Of a stretch of 64,000 nucleotides of DNA, positions 42,492 to 51,141 are shown piece by piece; position 1 is the stretch's first letter, and each line of letters opens with the position of its first letter. The notes under the pieces were generated by a model. The model was not told the origin of the DNA. It saw only the letters and a program-made list of their open reading frames with translations, and did no database searches. Source of the DNA: Paraburkholderia dioscoreae. GTDB taxonomy: Bacteria; Pseudomonadota; Gammaproteobacteria; Burkholderiales; Burkholderiaceae. Position numbers and translations under genes: made by a program. The stretch is from positions 2,232,001 to 2,296,000 of the forward strand of contig NZ_LR699554.1 in assembly GCF_902459535.1 (NCBI RefSeq), in the 5' to 3' direction.

Positions 42492-43283
42492 ATGACCTGG
42501 ATCGCCGCCCTGCCCATGTATAACGTCACGCCCGCGCTCGACTTCGAGTGGCGCGAGTGGCTCGCCGACGTACTGCGCATGGTCAAGCCCGCGTGCCGCA
42601 TTGTCGAACCGGACGAGGAATTGCATGGCTTCTGGCGGCGGCCCAATCTGCTGATCTCGCAGACCTGCGGCTACCCGTTCATGCACGGCCTGCACGAACA
42701 GGTGCAGTTGATCGCCACGCCGCGCTTCGACGCGCCCGGTTGCGAGGGCGCACATTATTCGAGCGTACTGGTGACGCGCGCGGATGCGCCGTTCGACACG
42801 CTCGCGGCGTGCCGCGGCGCACGTGCCGCCTACAACCAGGACGATTCGAATAGCGGCATGAACGTGTTTCGCCACGCCGTGGCGCCGCTCGCGCGCGCCG
42901 GCCTGTTTTTCAGCGCGGTGTTGCGAACCGGCTCGCATCTCGGCTCGTTGCGCGCGGTGGCGGAAAATCGCGCGGATATCGCGGCGATCGATTGCGTGAC
43001 CTTCGCTTTCGTGTGCGACGAAATGCCGGAACTGGCGCGGCAGGTTCGCCGGATCGGCACGACGGCGCCATCGCCGGGGCTGCCGCTGATCGCCTCCGGC
43101 ACGGTGCCCCCGGCAACGGTCGAAGCCTTGCGCGAAGCGTTGAACGAGGTGCTCGCCGCCCAGCCAGAACGTGCGAAACGCCTGCGTTTGCAGGGGTTTT
43201 CCGTGTTGCCGAGCTCGGACTACGAGCGCATCGAGGAACTCGAAAACGAAGCGCGCGCCGTCGGCTATACGCGCCTCGCCTGA
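42492..43283 (+). CDS. PhnD-like substrate-binding protein without signal peptide
   Basis: A 263-residue periplasmic-binding-fold protein of the phosphate/phosphonate (PhnD) type. NLLISQTCGYPFMHGL, YNQDDSNSGMNVFRH, GSHLGSLRAVAENRADIAAI and DCVTFAF are family blocks. There is no hydrophobic leader: the protein starts MTWIAALPMYNVTPALD at the first strand of the fold, so it should be cytoplasmic. No ABC transporter genes are adjacent. It may be a cytoplasmic ligand-binding or enzymatic protein. Ligand unknown. Confidence 0.85.
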   Translation: MTWIAALPMYNVTPALDFEWREWLADVLRMVKPACRIVEPDEELHGFWRRPNLLISQTCGYPFMHGLHEQVQLIATPRFDAPGCEGAHYSSVLVTRADAPFDTLAACRGARAAYNQDDSNSGMNVFRHAVAPLARAGLFFSAVLRTGSHLGSLRAVAENRADIAAIDCVTFAFVCDEMPELARQVRRIGTTAPSPGLPLIASGTVPPATVEALREALNEVLAAQPERAKRLRLQGFSVLPSSDYERIEELENEARAVGYTRLA

Positions 43284-43298
43284 ACTGCGGCTTGACGG

Positions 43299-45338
43299 CT
43301 ACTGCACGTCCAGCACCAGAAGCTGCGCGCCGTCGGCCACCTGATCGCCAACCGCATACAGCACCTCCGAGACCGTGCCCGCCGCCGGCGCACCAATGGT
43401 GTGCTCCATTTTCATCGCTTCCATCACGATGAGCGGCGTGCCCTTCTCCACCACGGTGCCCGGTTCCACCAGCACGGCGATCACCTTGCCCGGCATCGGC
43501 GCAGTCAAACGGCCTTCGCCGCCTTCGGTGTCCGCTGCGTGTGCTAGCAGGTTTTGCCATTCGAACGCCAGCGCTTCGCCGAGGCAGAACACATGGAACG
43601 TATCGCCGTCGACGAACACACGGCCCGTTGCGCGCGCGTCGCCGATCGTCGCGCGGAATTCATGCGGGCCGCTGCCGTCCGACCATTTGAAGTCCTCACG
43701 CACGCCATCGTGTTCGAGCGTTTGCGTGCCGCCGTCGCGCGCGAACGTGACCGTGAACAGGCGGGCGCTCTCGCCGCCGCTGTCTATGTCGCGCCAGCCG
43801 AGCGTCTGCGTATAGCCGCCATTCAGACGCCAGTGCGACAACGCATCCCACGGCGACGCGCCGTGCGCCGTGCCGCCCTCGCGCGTGAGCAGCGCCGCGC
43901 AGGCGAGCGCCAGCGCTTCCTTGTACGGCTTCTTGCGCGGCGCGAACAGGGCGTCGTGATGGCGCTCGATCAGGCCCGTGTCGAGATCGCCCGTTGCAAA
44001 CGGCTCGCTCGCAACAATGCTCTGCAGAAACTCGACGTTGGTATGCGGGCCGACCACCTCGCACGCATGCAGCGCGCGGCTCAGGCGCGCGAGCGCCTCT
44101 TCGCGCGTGGCACCGTGCACGATCAGCTTGGCGATCATCGGATCGTAAAACGGCGTGATGGTGTCGCCTTCACGCACGCCGCTGTCGATACGCACCGGCG
44201 CTTTACGTCCCGGCTCGCCGAGACCCGACGCATCGATCGTGAATTCCACGCCTTCCGGCATGCGCAGATGTTTGAGCGTGCCTGTCGACGGCAGGAAGCC
44301 GCGCGCCGGATGCTCTGCGTAGATACGTGCTTCGATTGCGTGCCCGTCGATCTTCAACTGTTCCTGCGTGAGCGGCAGCGGTTGATCAGCGGCCACGCGC
44401 AGTTGCCATTCCACCAGGTCCTGGCCGGTCACCATTTCCGTGACCGGATGCTCGACCTGCAGGCGCGTGTTCATTTCCATGAAGTAGAACTCGCCCGTGC
44501 TGGTCATGATGAACTCGACCGTGCCCGCACCGACGTAATTCACCGCGCGCGCCGCGGCCACGGCCGCCTCGCCCATTTCGCGCTTGATTTCAGCGGACAA
44601 TCCGGGCGCCGGCGCTTCTTCCAGCACTTTCTGATGACGCCGCTGCACCGAACAATCGCGGTCGAACAGATAGACCGCACCGCCGTGACGATCCGCGAAC
44701 ACCTGCACTTCCACGTGACGCGGCCGCGTCAGGTACTTTTCGATCAGCACGCGATCATTGCCGAAGCTGCTCGCGGCTTCCCGCTTGCACGAAGCGAGCG
44801 CCGCCGCGAAATCCTCACTGCGCTCCACCACGCGCATGCCCTTGCCGCCGCCGCCGGCACTGGCTTTGAGCAGCACCGGATAACCGATCGCATTCGCCTC
44901 GCGGTGCAGCAGTTGCGCGTCCTGATCGTCGCCGTGATAACCCGGCACGAGCGGCACGGCGGCCGCATGCATCAAAGCCTTTGCGGCGGCCTTCGAACCC
45001 ATTGCCGCAATGGCTTCGACCGGCGGTCCGATAAAGACGATGCCGGCCGCCTCGCACGCTTGCGCGAAATCTTCGTTCTCCGACAGAAAGCCGTAGCCCG
45101 GATGTACCGCTTGCGCGCCGGTGGCGCGAGCGGCCTCGATAATGCGTTCGACGCGCAGATAACTTTCCGCCGCGCTCGCCCCGCCGATATGCACCGCCTC
45201 GTCGCAGGCAGCCACGTGTTTCGCGTTGGCGTCCGCATCGGAATAGACGGCCACGCTCGCGATGCCGAGCCGCTTGCAGGTTGCGGCGACGCGGCACGCA
45301 ATCTCGCCCCGGTTGGCAATCAGGATCTTGTTGAACAT
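43299..45338 (-). CDS. liuD: 3-methylcrotonyl-CoA carboxylase alpha (biotin) subunit
   Basis: A 679-residue biotin-dependent carboxylase subunit that carboxylates biotin with bicarbonate and ATP. The biotin carboxylase part contains LIANRGEIACRV, KASAGGGGKGMRVV, FMEMNTRLQVEHPVTE and RIYAEHPARGFLP. A linker follows, then the biotin-carrier domain with EAMKMEH near the C-terminus, where the Lys is biotinylated. Place and order after liuA, liuB and liuC identify it as the methylcrotonyl enzyme of leucine breakdown rather than propionyl- or acetyl-CoA carboxylase. The gap to liuC is 81 bp. Confidence 0.93.
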   Translation of the reverse strand: MFNKILIANRGEIACRVAATCKRLGIASVAVYSDADANAKHVAACDEAVHIGGASAAESYLRVERIIEAARATGAQAVHPGYGFLSENEDFAQACEAAGIVFIGPPVEAIAAMGSKAAAKALMHAAAVPLVPGYHGDDQDAQLLHREANAIGYPVLLKASAGGGGKGMRVVERSEDFAAALASCKREAASSFGNDRVLIEKYLTRPRHVEVQVFADRHGGAVYLFDRDCSVQRRHQKVLEEAPAPGLSAEIKREMGEAAVAAARAVNYVGAGTVEFIMTSTGEFYFMEMNTRLQVEHPVTEMVTGQDLVEWQLRVAADQPLPLTQEQLKIDGHAIEARIYAEHPARGFLPSTGTLKHLRMPEGVEFTIDASGLGEPGRKAPVRIDSGVREGDTITPFYDPMIAKLIVHGATREEALARLSRALHACEVVGPHTNVEFLQSIVASEPFATGDLDTGLIERHHDALFAPRKKPYKEALALACAALLTREGGTAHGASPWDALSHWRLNGGYTQTLGWRDIDSGGESARLFTVTFARDGGTQTLEHDGVREDFKWSDGSGPHEFRATIGDARATGRVFVDGDTFHVFCLGEALAFEWQNLLAHAADTEGGEGRLTAPMPGKVIAVLVEPGTVVEKGTPLIVMEAMKMEHTIGAPAAGTVSEVLYAVGDQVADGAQLLVLDVQ

Positions 45339-45419
45339 GAAGTGTCTCGATGAAGTGTGCCGTTTTATCGGGGCTGTTGTTCTGGTCAGGGCGCGGCAAG
45401 CGCCCCGGAATGTGATGCA

Positions 45420-46205
45420 TCAGTCGCGCCAGGCGGGCGCGCGTTTTTCGAGGAACGACGCGACGCCTTCGCGACCTTCCGCGCCGGCACGCGTGCGTGC
45501 GATGCGCGCCGCCGTGTCAGCGATCAAGGCCTCGTTCAACTCGTGGCCCGCGATATCCTGCACGAGCTGCTTGCACGCGCGCACGGCTAGCGGACCGTTT
45601 GCGCAGAGCGTCTCCGCAATCTGCCGCACAGTGGCGTCGAGTTGCTCCATGCTCACCGCTTCGCTGACGAGCCCGAGACGCAGCGCCGTCGCACAGTCGA
45701 ACTGCTCGGCGGTGATGAAATAGCGGCGCGACGCCTGCTCGCCCAGCGCACGAATCACGTATGGCGCGATGGTGGCGGGAATCAGGCCGAGGCGTGCCTC
45801 CGAAAGACAGAAACGCGCGCTTTCAACGGCCACCACGATGTCGCACGCCGAGATCAAACCCATGCCGCCAGCGTACGCGTCGCCGTTCACGCGCGCGACT
45901 ACCGGCTTGTTGCAGCGATAGATCGACGACAGCATGTTCGCCAGCAGCATCGCGTCGGCCCGGTTCTCGTCGTCCGAGTAACCAGCCATTTTCTTCATCC
46001 AGTTCAGATCGGCGCCTGCGCAGAAGGCCTTGCCATTCGCGGCAAGCACTACCGCGCGCACGTCGTCGCGATCGTTGAGCGCCGTGAAGGCAGAGGTCAC
46101 TTCGGCGATCATCGTTTCGTTGAACGCGTTGCGCACGTCCGGGCGATTCAATGTGACCGTGGCGATCTGTCCGGCGAATTCGACAGTCAATGTTTCGTAT
46201 TGCAT
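45420..46205 (-). CDS. liuC: Methylglutaconyl-CoA hydratase (crotonase family)
   Basis: A 261-residue crotonase-fold enzyme that hydrates 3-methylglutaconyl-CoA to HMG-CoA in leucine breakdown. RPDVRNAFNETMI, KAFCAGADLNWMKKM, DAYAGGMGLISACD and FCLSEARLGLIPATI are visible. The first crotonase Glu is absent (GGMGL), as is usual for bacterial LiuC, and the second (LSEAR) is kept. GGGAG lies 9 bases before the ATG. It is between the two carboxylase subunits in the usual liu order. Confidence 0.9.
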   Translation of the reverse strand: MQYETLTVEFAGQIATVTLNRPDVRNAFNETMIAEVTSAFTALNDRDDVRAVVLAANGKAFCAGADLNWMKKMAGYSDDENRADAMLLANMLSSIYRCNKPVVARVNGDAYAGGMGLISACDIVVAVESARFCLSEARLGLIPATIAPYVIRALGEQASRRYFITAEQFDCATALRLGLVSEAVSMEQLDATVRQIAETLCANGPLAVRACKQLVQDIAGHELNEALIADTAARIARTRAGAEGREGVASFLEKRAPAWRD

Positions 46206-46236
46206 CGTCGCAGCTCCCGCGCTTCGTCGCGCATCG

Positions 46237-47844
46237 TCACATTCTGAACACGCCGAAACGCGTGTCTTCGATCGGCGCATTCATCGCGGCTGACAAACCG
46301 AGACCGAGCACGTCGCGCGTTTGCGCCGGATCGATCACGCCGTCGTCCCACAGCCGCGCGCTCGCATAGTACGGATGGCCCTGATGTTCGTATTGATCGC
46401 GGATCGGCTGCTTGAACGCCTCTTCTTCTTCGGCGCTCCACGTGCCGCCCTTGCCTTCGATGCCGTCGCGCTTCACCGTGGCCAGCACCGACGCCGCCTG
46501 CTCGCCGCCCATCACCGAGATGCGCGCGTTCGGCCACATCCACAGAAAGCGCGGCGAATAGGCACGGCCGCACATGCCGTAGTTGCCCGCGCCGAACGAG
46601 CCGCCGATGATCACCGTGAACTTCGGCACCTTGGCCGTGGCCACCGCCGTTACCATCTTCGCGCCGTTGCGTGCGATGCCTTCGTTCTCGTATTTGCGGC
46701 CCACCATGAAGCCGGTGATGTTCTGCAGGAACACCAGCGGAATCTTGCGCTGGCAGCACAACTCGATAAAGTGCGCGCCCTTGAGCGCGGACTCCGAAAA
46801 CAGAATGCCGTTGTTCGCGATGATGCCGACCGGATGCCCCCAGATATGCGCAAAGCCGGTGACGAGCGTGGTGCCGTAGCGCGCCTTGAATTCATCGAAC
46901 GCGGAGTCGTCGACGATCCGCGCGATCACCTCGCGGATATCGAAAGGCTTGCGGGTATCCACCGGAATCACGCCGTACATGCTCTTTACGTCGTAGCGCG
47001 GCGGCTTCGGTTCCTGCAACGCGACCGGCACCTGCTTGCTGCGATTCAGATTGCCGACGATGCTGCGCGCAATCCCCAACGCATGCGCATCGTTCTGCGC
47101 GAGATGATCGACCACGCCGGACAAACGCGTATGCACGTCGCCGCCGCCGAGGTCTTCCGCGCTCACCACTTCGCCAGTCGCGGCTTTCACCAAAGGCGGG
47201 CCGCCGAGAAAAATCGTCCCCTGATTCTTGACGATGATCGACTCGTCGCTCATGGCCGGCACATACGCGCCGCCCGCGGTACACGAACCCATCACGACGG
47301 CGATCTGGGGAATACCCGCGGCGGACAGATTCGCCTGGTTGTAGAAGATGCGGCCGAAGTGATCGCGGTCCGGAAACACGTCGTCCTGATTCGGCAGATT
47401 CGCGCCGCCCGAGTCGACCAGATAGACGCACGGCAAGTGATTTTCAGCGGCGATTTCCTGCGCCCGCACGTGCTTTTTCACGGTGACCGGGTAGTAGGTG
47501 CCGCCCTTGACGGTTGCATCGTTGCAGACGATCACGCACTCGTGCCCCGCGATCCGGCCAATCCCGGTGATGACGCCCGCGCCGGGCGCATCGTTGTGAT
47601 ACATGCCGTAGGCCGCGAGTTGCGAGAACTCGAGAAACGGCGTGCCCGGATCGAGCAGTTGCGCGATCCGGTCGCGCGGCAGCAGTTTGCCGCGGCCCGT
47701 GTGTTTGTCGCGCGCCGCCTGACCGCCGCCCAGCGCGAGCTTTTCGATCTTCGCGCGAAGATCGGCGACCAGCGCTTCGAGCGCGGCTGCGTTGGCGCGG
47801 AAGTCGTCCGAGCGCGGATTGAGCTTTGATTCGATGATCGGCAT
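46237..47844 (-). CDS. liuB: 3-methylcrotonyl-CoA carboxylase beta (carboxyltransferase) subunit
   Basis: A 535-residue carboxyltransferase that moves CO2 from biotin to 3-methylcrotonyl-CoA. GRGKLLPRDRIAQLLDPGTP, CVYLVDSGGANLPNQ, GSCTAGGAYVPAMSDES and IGGSFGAGNYGMCGRAYSP are characteristic. The two crotonase-like halves that bind acyl-CoA and biotin are both complete. It works with LiuD. The gap to liuA upstream is 14 bp, indicating one message. Confidence 0.94.
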   Translation of the reverse strand: MPIIESKLNPRSDDFRANAAALEALVADLRAKIEKLALGGGQAARDKHTGRGKLLPRDRIAQLLDPGTPFLEFSQLAAYGMYHNDAPGAGVITGIGRIAGHECVIVCNDATVKGGTYYPVTVKKHVRAQEIAAENHLPCVYLVDSGGANLPNQDDVFPDRDHFGRIFYNQANLSAAGIPQIAVVMGSCTAGGAYVPAMSDESIIVKNQGTIFLGGPPLVKAATGEVVSAEDLGGGDVHTRLSGVVDHLAQNDAHALGIARSIVGNLNRSKQVPVALQEPKPPRYDVKSMYGVIPVDTRKPFDIREVIARIVDDSAFDEFKARYGTTLVTGFAHIWGHPVGIIANNGILFSESALKGAHFIELCCQRKIPLVFLQNITGFMVGRKYENEGIARNGAKMVTAVATAKVPKFTVIIGGSFGAGNYGMCGRAYSPRFLWMWPNARISVMGGEQAASVLATVKRDGIEGKGGTWSAEEEEAFKQPIRDQYEHQGHPYYASARLWDDGVIDPAQTRDVLGLGLSAAMNAPIEDTRFGVFRM

Positions 47845-47858
47845 GGCGGGCTTCTCCT

Positions 47859-49040
47859 TCAGACCGTCTCTGCGAACAGTTCGCGGCCGATCAGCATGCG
47901 CCGGATTTCGCTCGTGCCGGCGCCGATTTCATAGAGCTTCGCGTCGCGCCACAAACGGCCGACCGGATACTCGTTGATATAGCCATTGCCGCCGAGAATC
48001 TGGATCGCCTCGCCCGCCATCCACGTGGCTTTTTCCGCGGTGTAGAGAATCACGCCCGCGCAGTCTTTGCGCACCTGGCGCACGTGTTCCTTGCCGAGCG
48101 TATCGAGTTGCCGGCCCACCGCGTACAGATACGCGCGGCATGCCTGCAATGTGGTGTAGAGATCGGCCACCTTGCCCTGAATGAGCTGGAACTCGCCGAT
48201 CGGCTGACCGAACTGCTTGCGGTCGTGGATATACGGCACGACCGCGTCCATGACCGCGACCATGATGCCCGTGGGCCCGCCCGCGAGCACGGCGCGTTCG
48301 TAGTCGAGACCGCTCATCAGCACCTTCGCGCCGCCGTTCAGCTGGCCGAGAATGTTTTCTTCCGGCACTTCCACGTCCTGGAACACCAGTTCGCCGGTAT
48401 GCGAGCCGCGCATGCCGAGCTTGTCGAGCTTCTGCGCAACCGAGAAACCCTTCATGCCCTTCTCGACGATAAACGCGGTAATGCCGCGTGAACTCGCTTC
48501 GGGATCGGTTTTGGCGTAGACGACCAGCGTGTCGCAATCCGGGCCGTTGGTGATCCACATCTTCGTGCCGTTGAGCACATAGTGATCGCCGTTCTTCTCC
48601 GCGCGCAGCTTCATGCTGACCACGTCCGAACCCGCGTTCGGCTCGCTCATGGCAAGCGCGCCGATGTGTTCGCCGGACACGAGCTTGGGCAAATACTTCT
48701 GCTTTTGCGCTTCCGTGCCGTTGCGATGAATCTGGTTGACGCACAGATTCGAATGCGCGCCGTACGAGAGACCGACCGATGCCGACGCGCGCGAGATTTC
48801 TTCCATGGCGATCATGTGCGCCGTGTAGCCCATGTTCGCGCCGCCGTATTCCTCCGAGACCGTCATGCCCAGCACGCCCAGATCGCCGAACTTGCGCCAC
48901 AGGTCCATCGGAAACTGATCCGTGCGATCGATTTCCGCGGCGCGCGGAGCGATTTCTTTGGCAGCGAATCCCGCGATGCTGTCGCGCAGCATTTCGATTT
49001 CTTCGCCGAGCGGGAATTGCAAACCGGGCAGGTTGCTCAT
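47859..49040 (-). CDS. liuA: Isovaleryl-CoA dehydrogenase
   Basis: A 393-residue FAD-containing acyl-CoA dehydrogenase, the first enzyme of the isovaleryl-CoA branch. YGAHSNLCVNQIHRNG, ALAMSEPNAGSDVVSM, WITNGPDCDTLVVYAKT and GLDYERAVLAGGPTGIM, with the Glu base typical of isovaleryl-CoA dehydrogenases in the last helix turn, are seen. GAGACACAG before the ATG at 49040 supports the start; in-frame codons further upstream do not look coding. Electrons pass to electron-transfer flavoprotein. First gene of the liu operon. Confidence 0.93.
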   Translation of the reverse strand: MSNLPGLQFPLGEEIEMLRDSIAGFAAKEIAPRAAEIDRTDQFPMDLWRKFGDLGVLGMTVSEEYGGANMGYTAHMIAMEEISRASASVGLSYGAHSNLCVNQIHRNGTEAQKQKYLPKLVSGEHIGALAMSEPNAGSDVVSMKLRAEKNGDHYVLNGTKMWITNGPDCDTLVVYAKTDPEASSRGITAFIVEKGMKGFSVAQKLDKLGMRGSHTGELVFQDVEVPEENILGQLNGGAKVLMSGLDYERAVLAGGPTGIMVAVMDAVVPYIHDRKQFGQPIGEFQLIQGKVADLYTTLQACRAYLYAVGRQLDTLGKEHVRQVRKDCAGVILYTAEKATWMAGEAIQILGGNGYINEYPVGRLWRDAKLYEIGAGTSEIRRMLIGRELFAETV

Positions 49041-49173
49041 TGCTGTGTCTCCAGAGTTCGTTGGCGGCCGGCCTGAATATAGGCGCCGACTGGTCCGAAT
49101 GCGGCCCGGCGGACGGTGGCGGAACTGTTGACCCACCTCTGTCGTCCCACCCGAGGCGCAACGTTCAAGCCGC

Positions 49174-49202
49174 ATTTCACGCCAGATTTACGTAAGCGTC
49201 AA
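49174..49202 (-). promoter_or_regulatory. Likely liu operon promoter
   Basis: On the minus strand, TTGACG (49202-49197), a 17-bp spacer and TGAAAT (49179-49174) form a sigma-70-like promoter pointing at liuA, 134 bp away. The perfect palindrome TTACGTAA (49188-49195) lies in the spacer, a spot where a bound repressor would exclude RNA polymerase. Confidence 0.5.
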
Positions 49203-49212
49203 TAGGTATTTT

Positions 49213-49225
49213 TGAGTGTCACTCA
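49213..49225. promoter_or_regulatory. TGAGTG-T-CACTCA palindrome between liu and tetR
   Basis: A perfect 13-bp palindrome with a single central base lies just upstream of the liu -35 box and about 113 bp before the TetR gene. TetR proteins bind short perfect dyads in such divergent regions, so it is a candidate operator; the TTACGTAA palindrome 18 bp away is the alternative. Confidence 0.5.
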
Positions 49226-49337
49226 GAAACTGGTCCAAGTGTGTAAAGAGCGTCCATGACGTGATAGGATTGTCATCAAGGGTTCATTCGGCACGCTTTC
49301 ATACCGAATCCAACCAACAAATCTGAACTGGACTCAT

Positions 49338-50084
49338 ATGACGGTTGCCACGAAGGCCGAGTTACCCGCCTCGCGCCGCCAGCCGGCCGGGCGCAAGTCG
49401 CAGCAACGTGTGAAGGAGATCCTTCAGGCGGGGCGCGACGTGTTCTCCGAAAAGGGCTACGAGCGCGCGACGACCGCCGAGATCGCGCAGCGTCTCGGCA
49501 TTTCCGAGGCGACCGTGTTCAGCTATTTCCGCGGCAAACGCGAGCTCTGCGCGCGGGTGATCGGCGACTGGTACGACGAGATTATCGAAGCGATCGAATC
49601 CGGCTTGCCGCGCGACGGCAATGTGCGGCAGCAGTTCGCGTTCATCGTTCGCACGCATTTGCGGCTGATGCTCGTGAACGGCACCGATCTATGCGCACTG
49701 GTGTTATCCGAAGGGCGGGCCCGCCACCACGAGTTGAGCGAAGCACTCACGGAGTTGCAGCGCCGCTATACCGCCCCGTTGATGCGCGTGCTTGCGCAAG
49801 GCCAGGAGAGCGGGCAGATTCGCGGCGACATGCCCTTGCGCCTGTTGCGATCGATGGTGTTCGGGCCGATGGAGCACGTGCTATGGGATGCGACGCTCGC
49901 GAACCGGCACATCGATATCGATGCGACCGCGGACCGGCTCATCGACGTGCTGTGGGCCGCGCTCACGCCGCCGGACCTGGCGGTGAGCGCCCTGCAACAG
50001 TTCAGAGTCGAAGTGGCGGAGGCGAACCGGCGATTTGAAGAGGCCGCGCGTCATGGGGCAGGTACGCCTCGCGGCGGCGAATAA
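49338..50084 (+). CDS. TetR-family transcriptional regulator
   Basis: A 248-residue TetR regulator. The helix-turn-helix reads TTAEIAQRLGISEATVFSYF followed by RGKRELCARV; the rest is the helical ligand domain. An N-terminal basic tail (SRRQPAGRKSQQRVKEIL) precedes it. Divergent from liuA, it probably controls the liu operon in response to an acyl-CoA. Other proteobacteria use a MerR-type LiuR for this. The ribosome site is weak. Confidence 0.9.
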   Translation: MTVATKAELPASRRQPAGRKSQQRVKEILQAGRDVFSEKGYERATTAEIAQRLGISEATVFSYFRGKRELCARVIGDWYDEIIEAIESGLPRDGNVRQQFAFIVRTHLRLMLVNGTDLCALVLSEGRARHHELSEALTELQRRYTAPLMRVLAQGQESGQIRGDMPLRLLRSMVFGPMEHVLWDATLANRHIDIDATADRLIDVLWAALTPPDLAVSALQQFRVEVAEANRRFEEAARHGAGTPRGGE

Positions 50085-50182
50085 CAGACACAGGTCCGCT
50101 TTTCCGGTTCTTCGAGGTTGGGTCGTCGGGCGAAAAAACGGCTAATCTACAGCTTCCCTGCGAAGCCCGATGGAGAGCCCAA

Positions 50183-51013
50183 GTGCCGAAAGAACCCGCT
50201 GCGAAAACCGCAAAGGCCGCCGGAACGACGAACATCCGCATCGGTATCGGCGGCTGGACCTATGCGCCCTGGCGCGGCACCTTCTACCCCTCCGACCTCA
50301 CGCAAAGCCGCGAACTCGAATACGCGAGCAGGAACCTCACGTCGATTGAAATCAACGGCACGTTTTACGGTTTGCAGAAACCGGCGAGCTACGAGAAGTG
50401 GTATCAGGAAACCCCGGACGATTTCGTCTTTTCACTGAAAGCGCCGCGTTATTCGACCAATAGAAAAGTCCTCGCCGACGCGGGTGAAACAATCGAACGC
50501 TTCTTCGGAAGCGGTGTGCTGCTGCTCAAACAGAAACTCGGTCCGATCAACTGGCAGTTCGCGCCCACCAAGAAATTCGATAGCGAAGACTTCGAAGCCT
50601 TTCTGAAATTGCTGCCGCCCAGTATCGAAGGCCAGAAGCTCAGACATGCGATCGAGGTTCGCAACGACACCTTCAAAACGCCGGAATTCGTCGCGCTCGC
50701 CCGCAAATACAAAGTCGCTGTCGTATTGGCCGGCGACAGCGATTACCCGCAGATCGCGGATATCACGGCGCCCTTCGTCTATGCCCGCATCATGGGCACA
50801 ACGGATAAACAGGCCAACGGCTATTCGACCAAAGCGCTCGACGCATGGGCCGAACGCGCGCGGCAACTGGCGGCAGGTACGACTCCGGCCGACCTGGAGA
50901 CCTCTGCGCAAGCGCCTGCCAAAGCGGCCGCGCGCGACGTCTATCTGTACGTCATCAGCGGTTTCAAGGAGCGCAATCCGGCCGCCGCGATGGCGCTGAT
51001 CAAACGTCTCTGA
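50183..51013 (+). CDS. DUF72 family protein
   Basis: A 276-residue TIM-barrel-like protein of unknown function. GIGGWTYAPWRGTFYPSDL, EINGTFYGLQKPASYEKWY, FSLKAPRYSTNR, AIEVRNDTF and FVYARIMGT are the conserved DUF72 blocks. The GTG at 50183 is taken as start because GGAGA lies 8 bases upstream and no ATG fits. About 20 Lys/Ala-rich residues precede the domain. It stands alone, before the aroG gene. Confidence 0.87.
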   Translation: MPKEPAAKTAKAAGTTNIRIGIGGWTYAPWRGTFYPSDLTQSRELEYASRNLTSIEINGTFYGLQKPASYEKWYQETPDDFVFSLKAPRYSTNRKVLADAGETIERFFGSGVLLLKQKLGPINWQFAPTKKFDSEDFEAFLKLLPPSIEGQKLRHAIEVRNDTFKTPEFVALARKYKVAVVLAGDSDYPQIADITAPFVYARIMGTTDKQANGYSTKALDAWAERARQLAAGTTPADLETSAQAPAKAAARDVYLYVISGFKERNPAAAMALIKRL

Positions 51014-51141
51014 CCTGCGCCATCCCGGCCGAAGCACGCGAGTGTCATAATCCCGGCAGCGAAGACAGCCACGATCAACGCACCCACACTCACGCAGTCA
51101 GGCCGCGAGGCCGCTTCATCACCAAGGTCCGGGAGAACATT

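Noticed and set aside
43554..45353. A 599-codon plus-strand frame opposite liuD
   Set aside because: It mirrors the codon pattern of liuD and has no recognisable motif.
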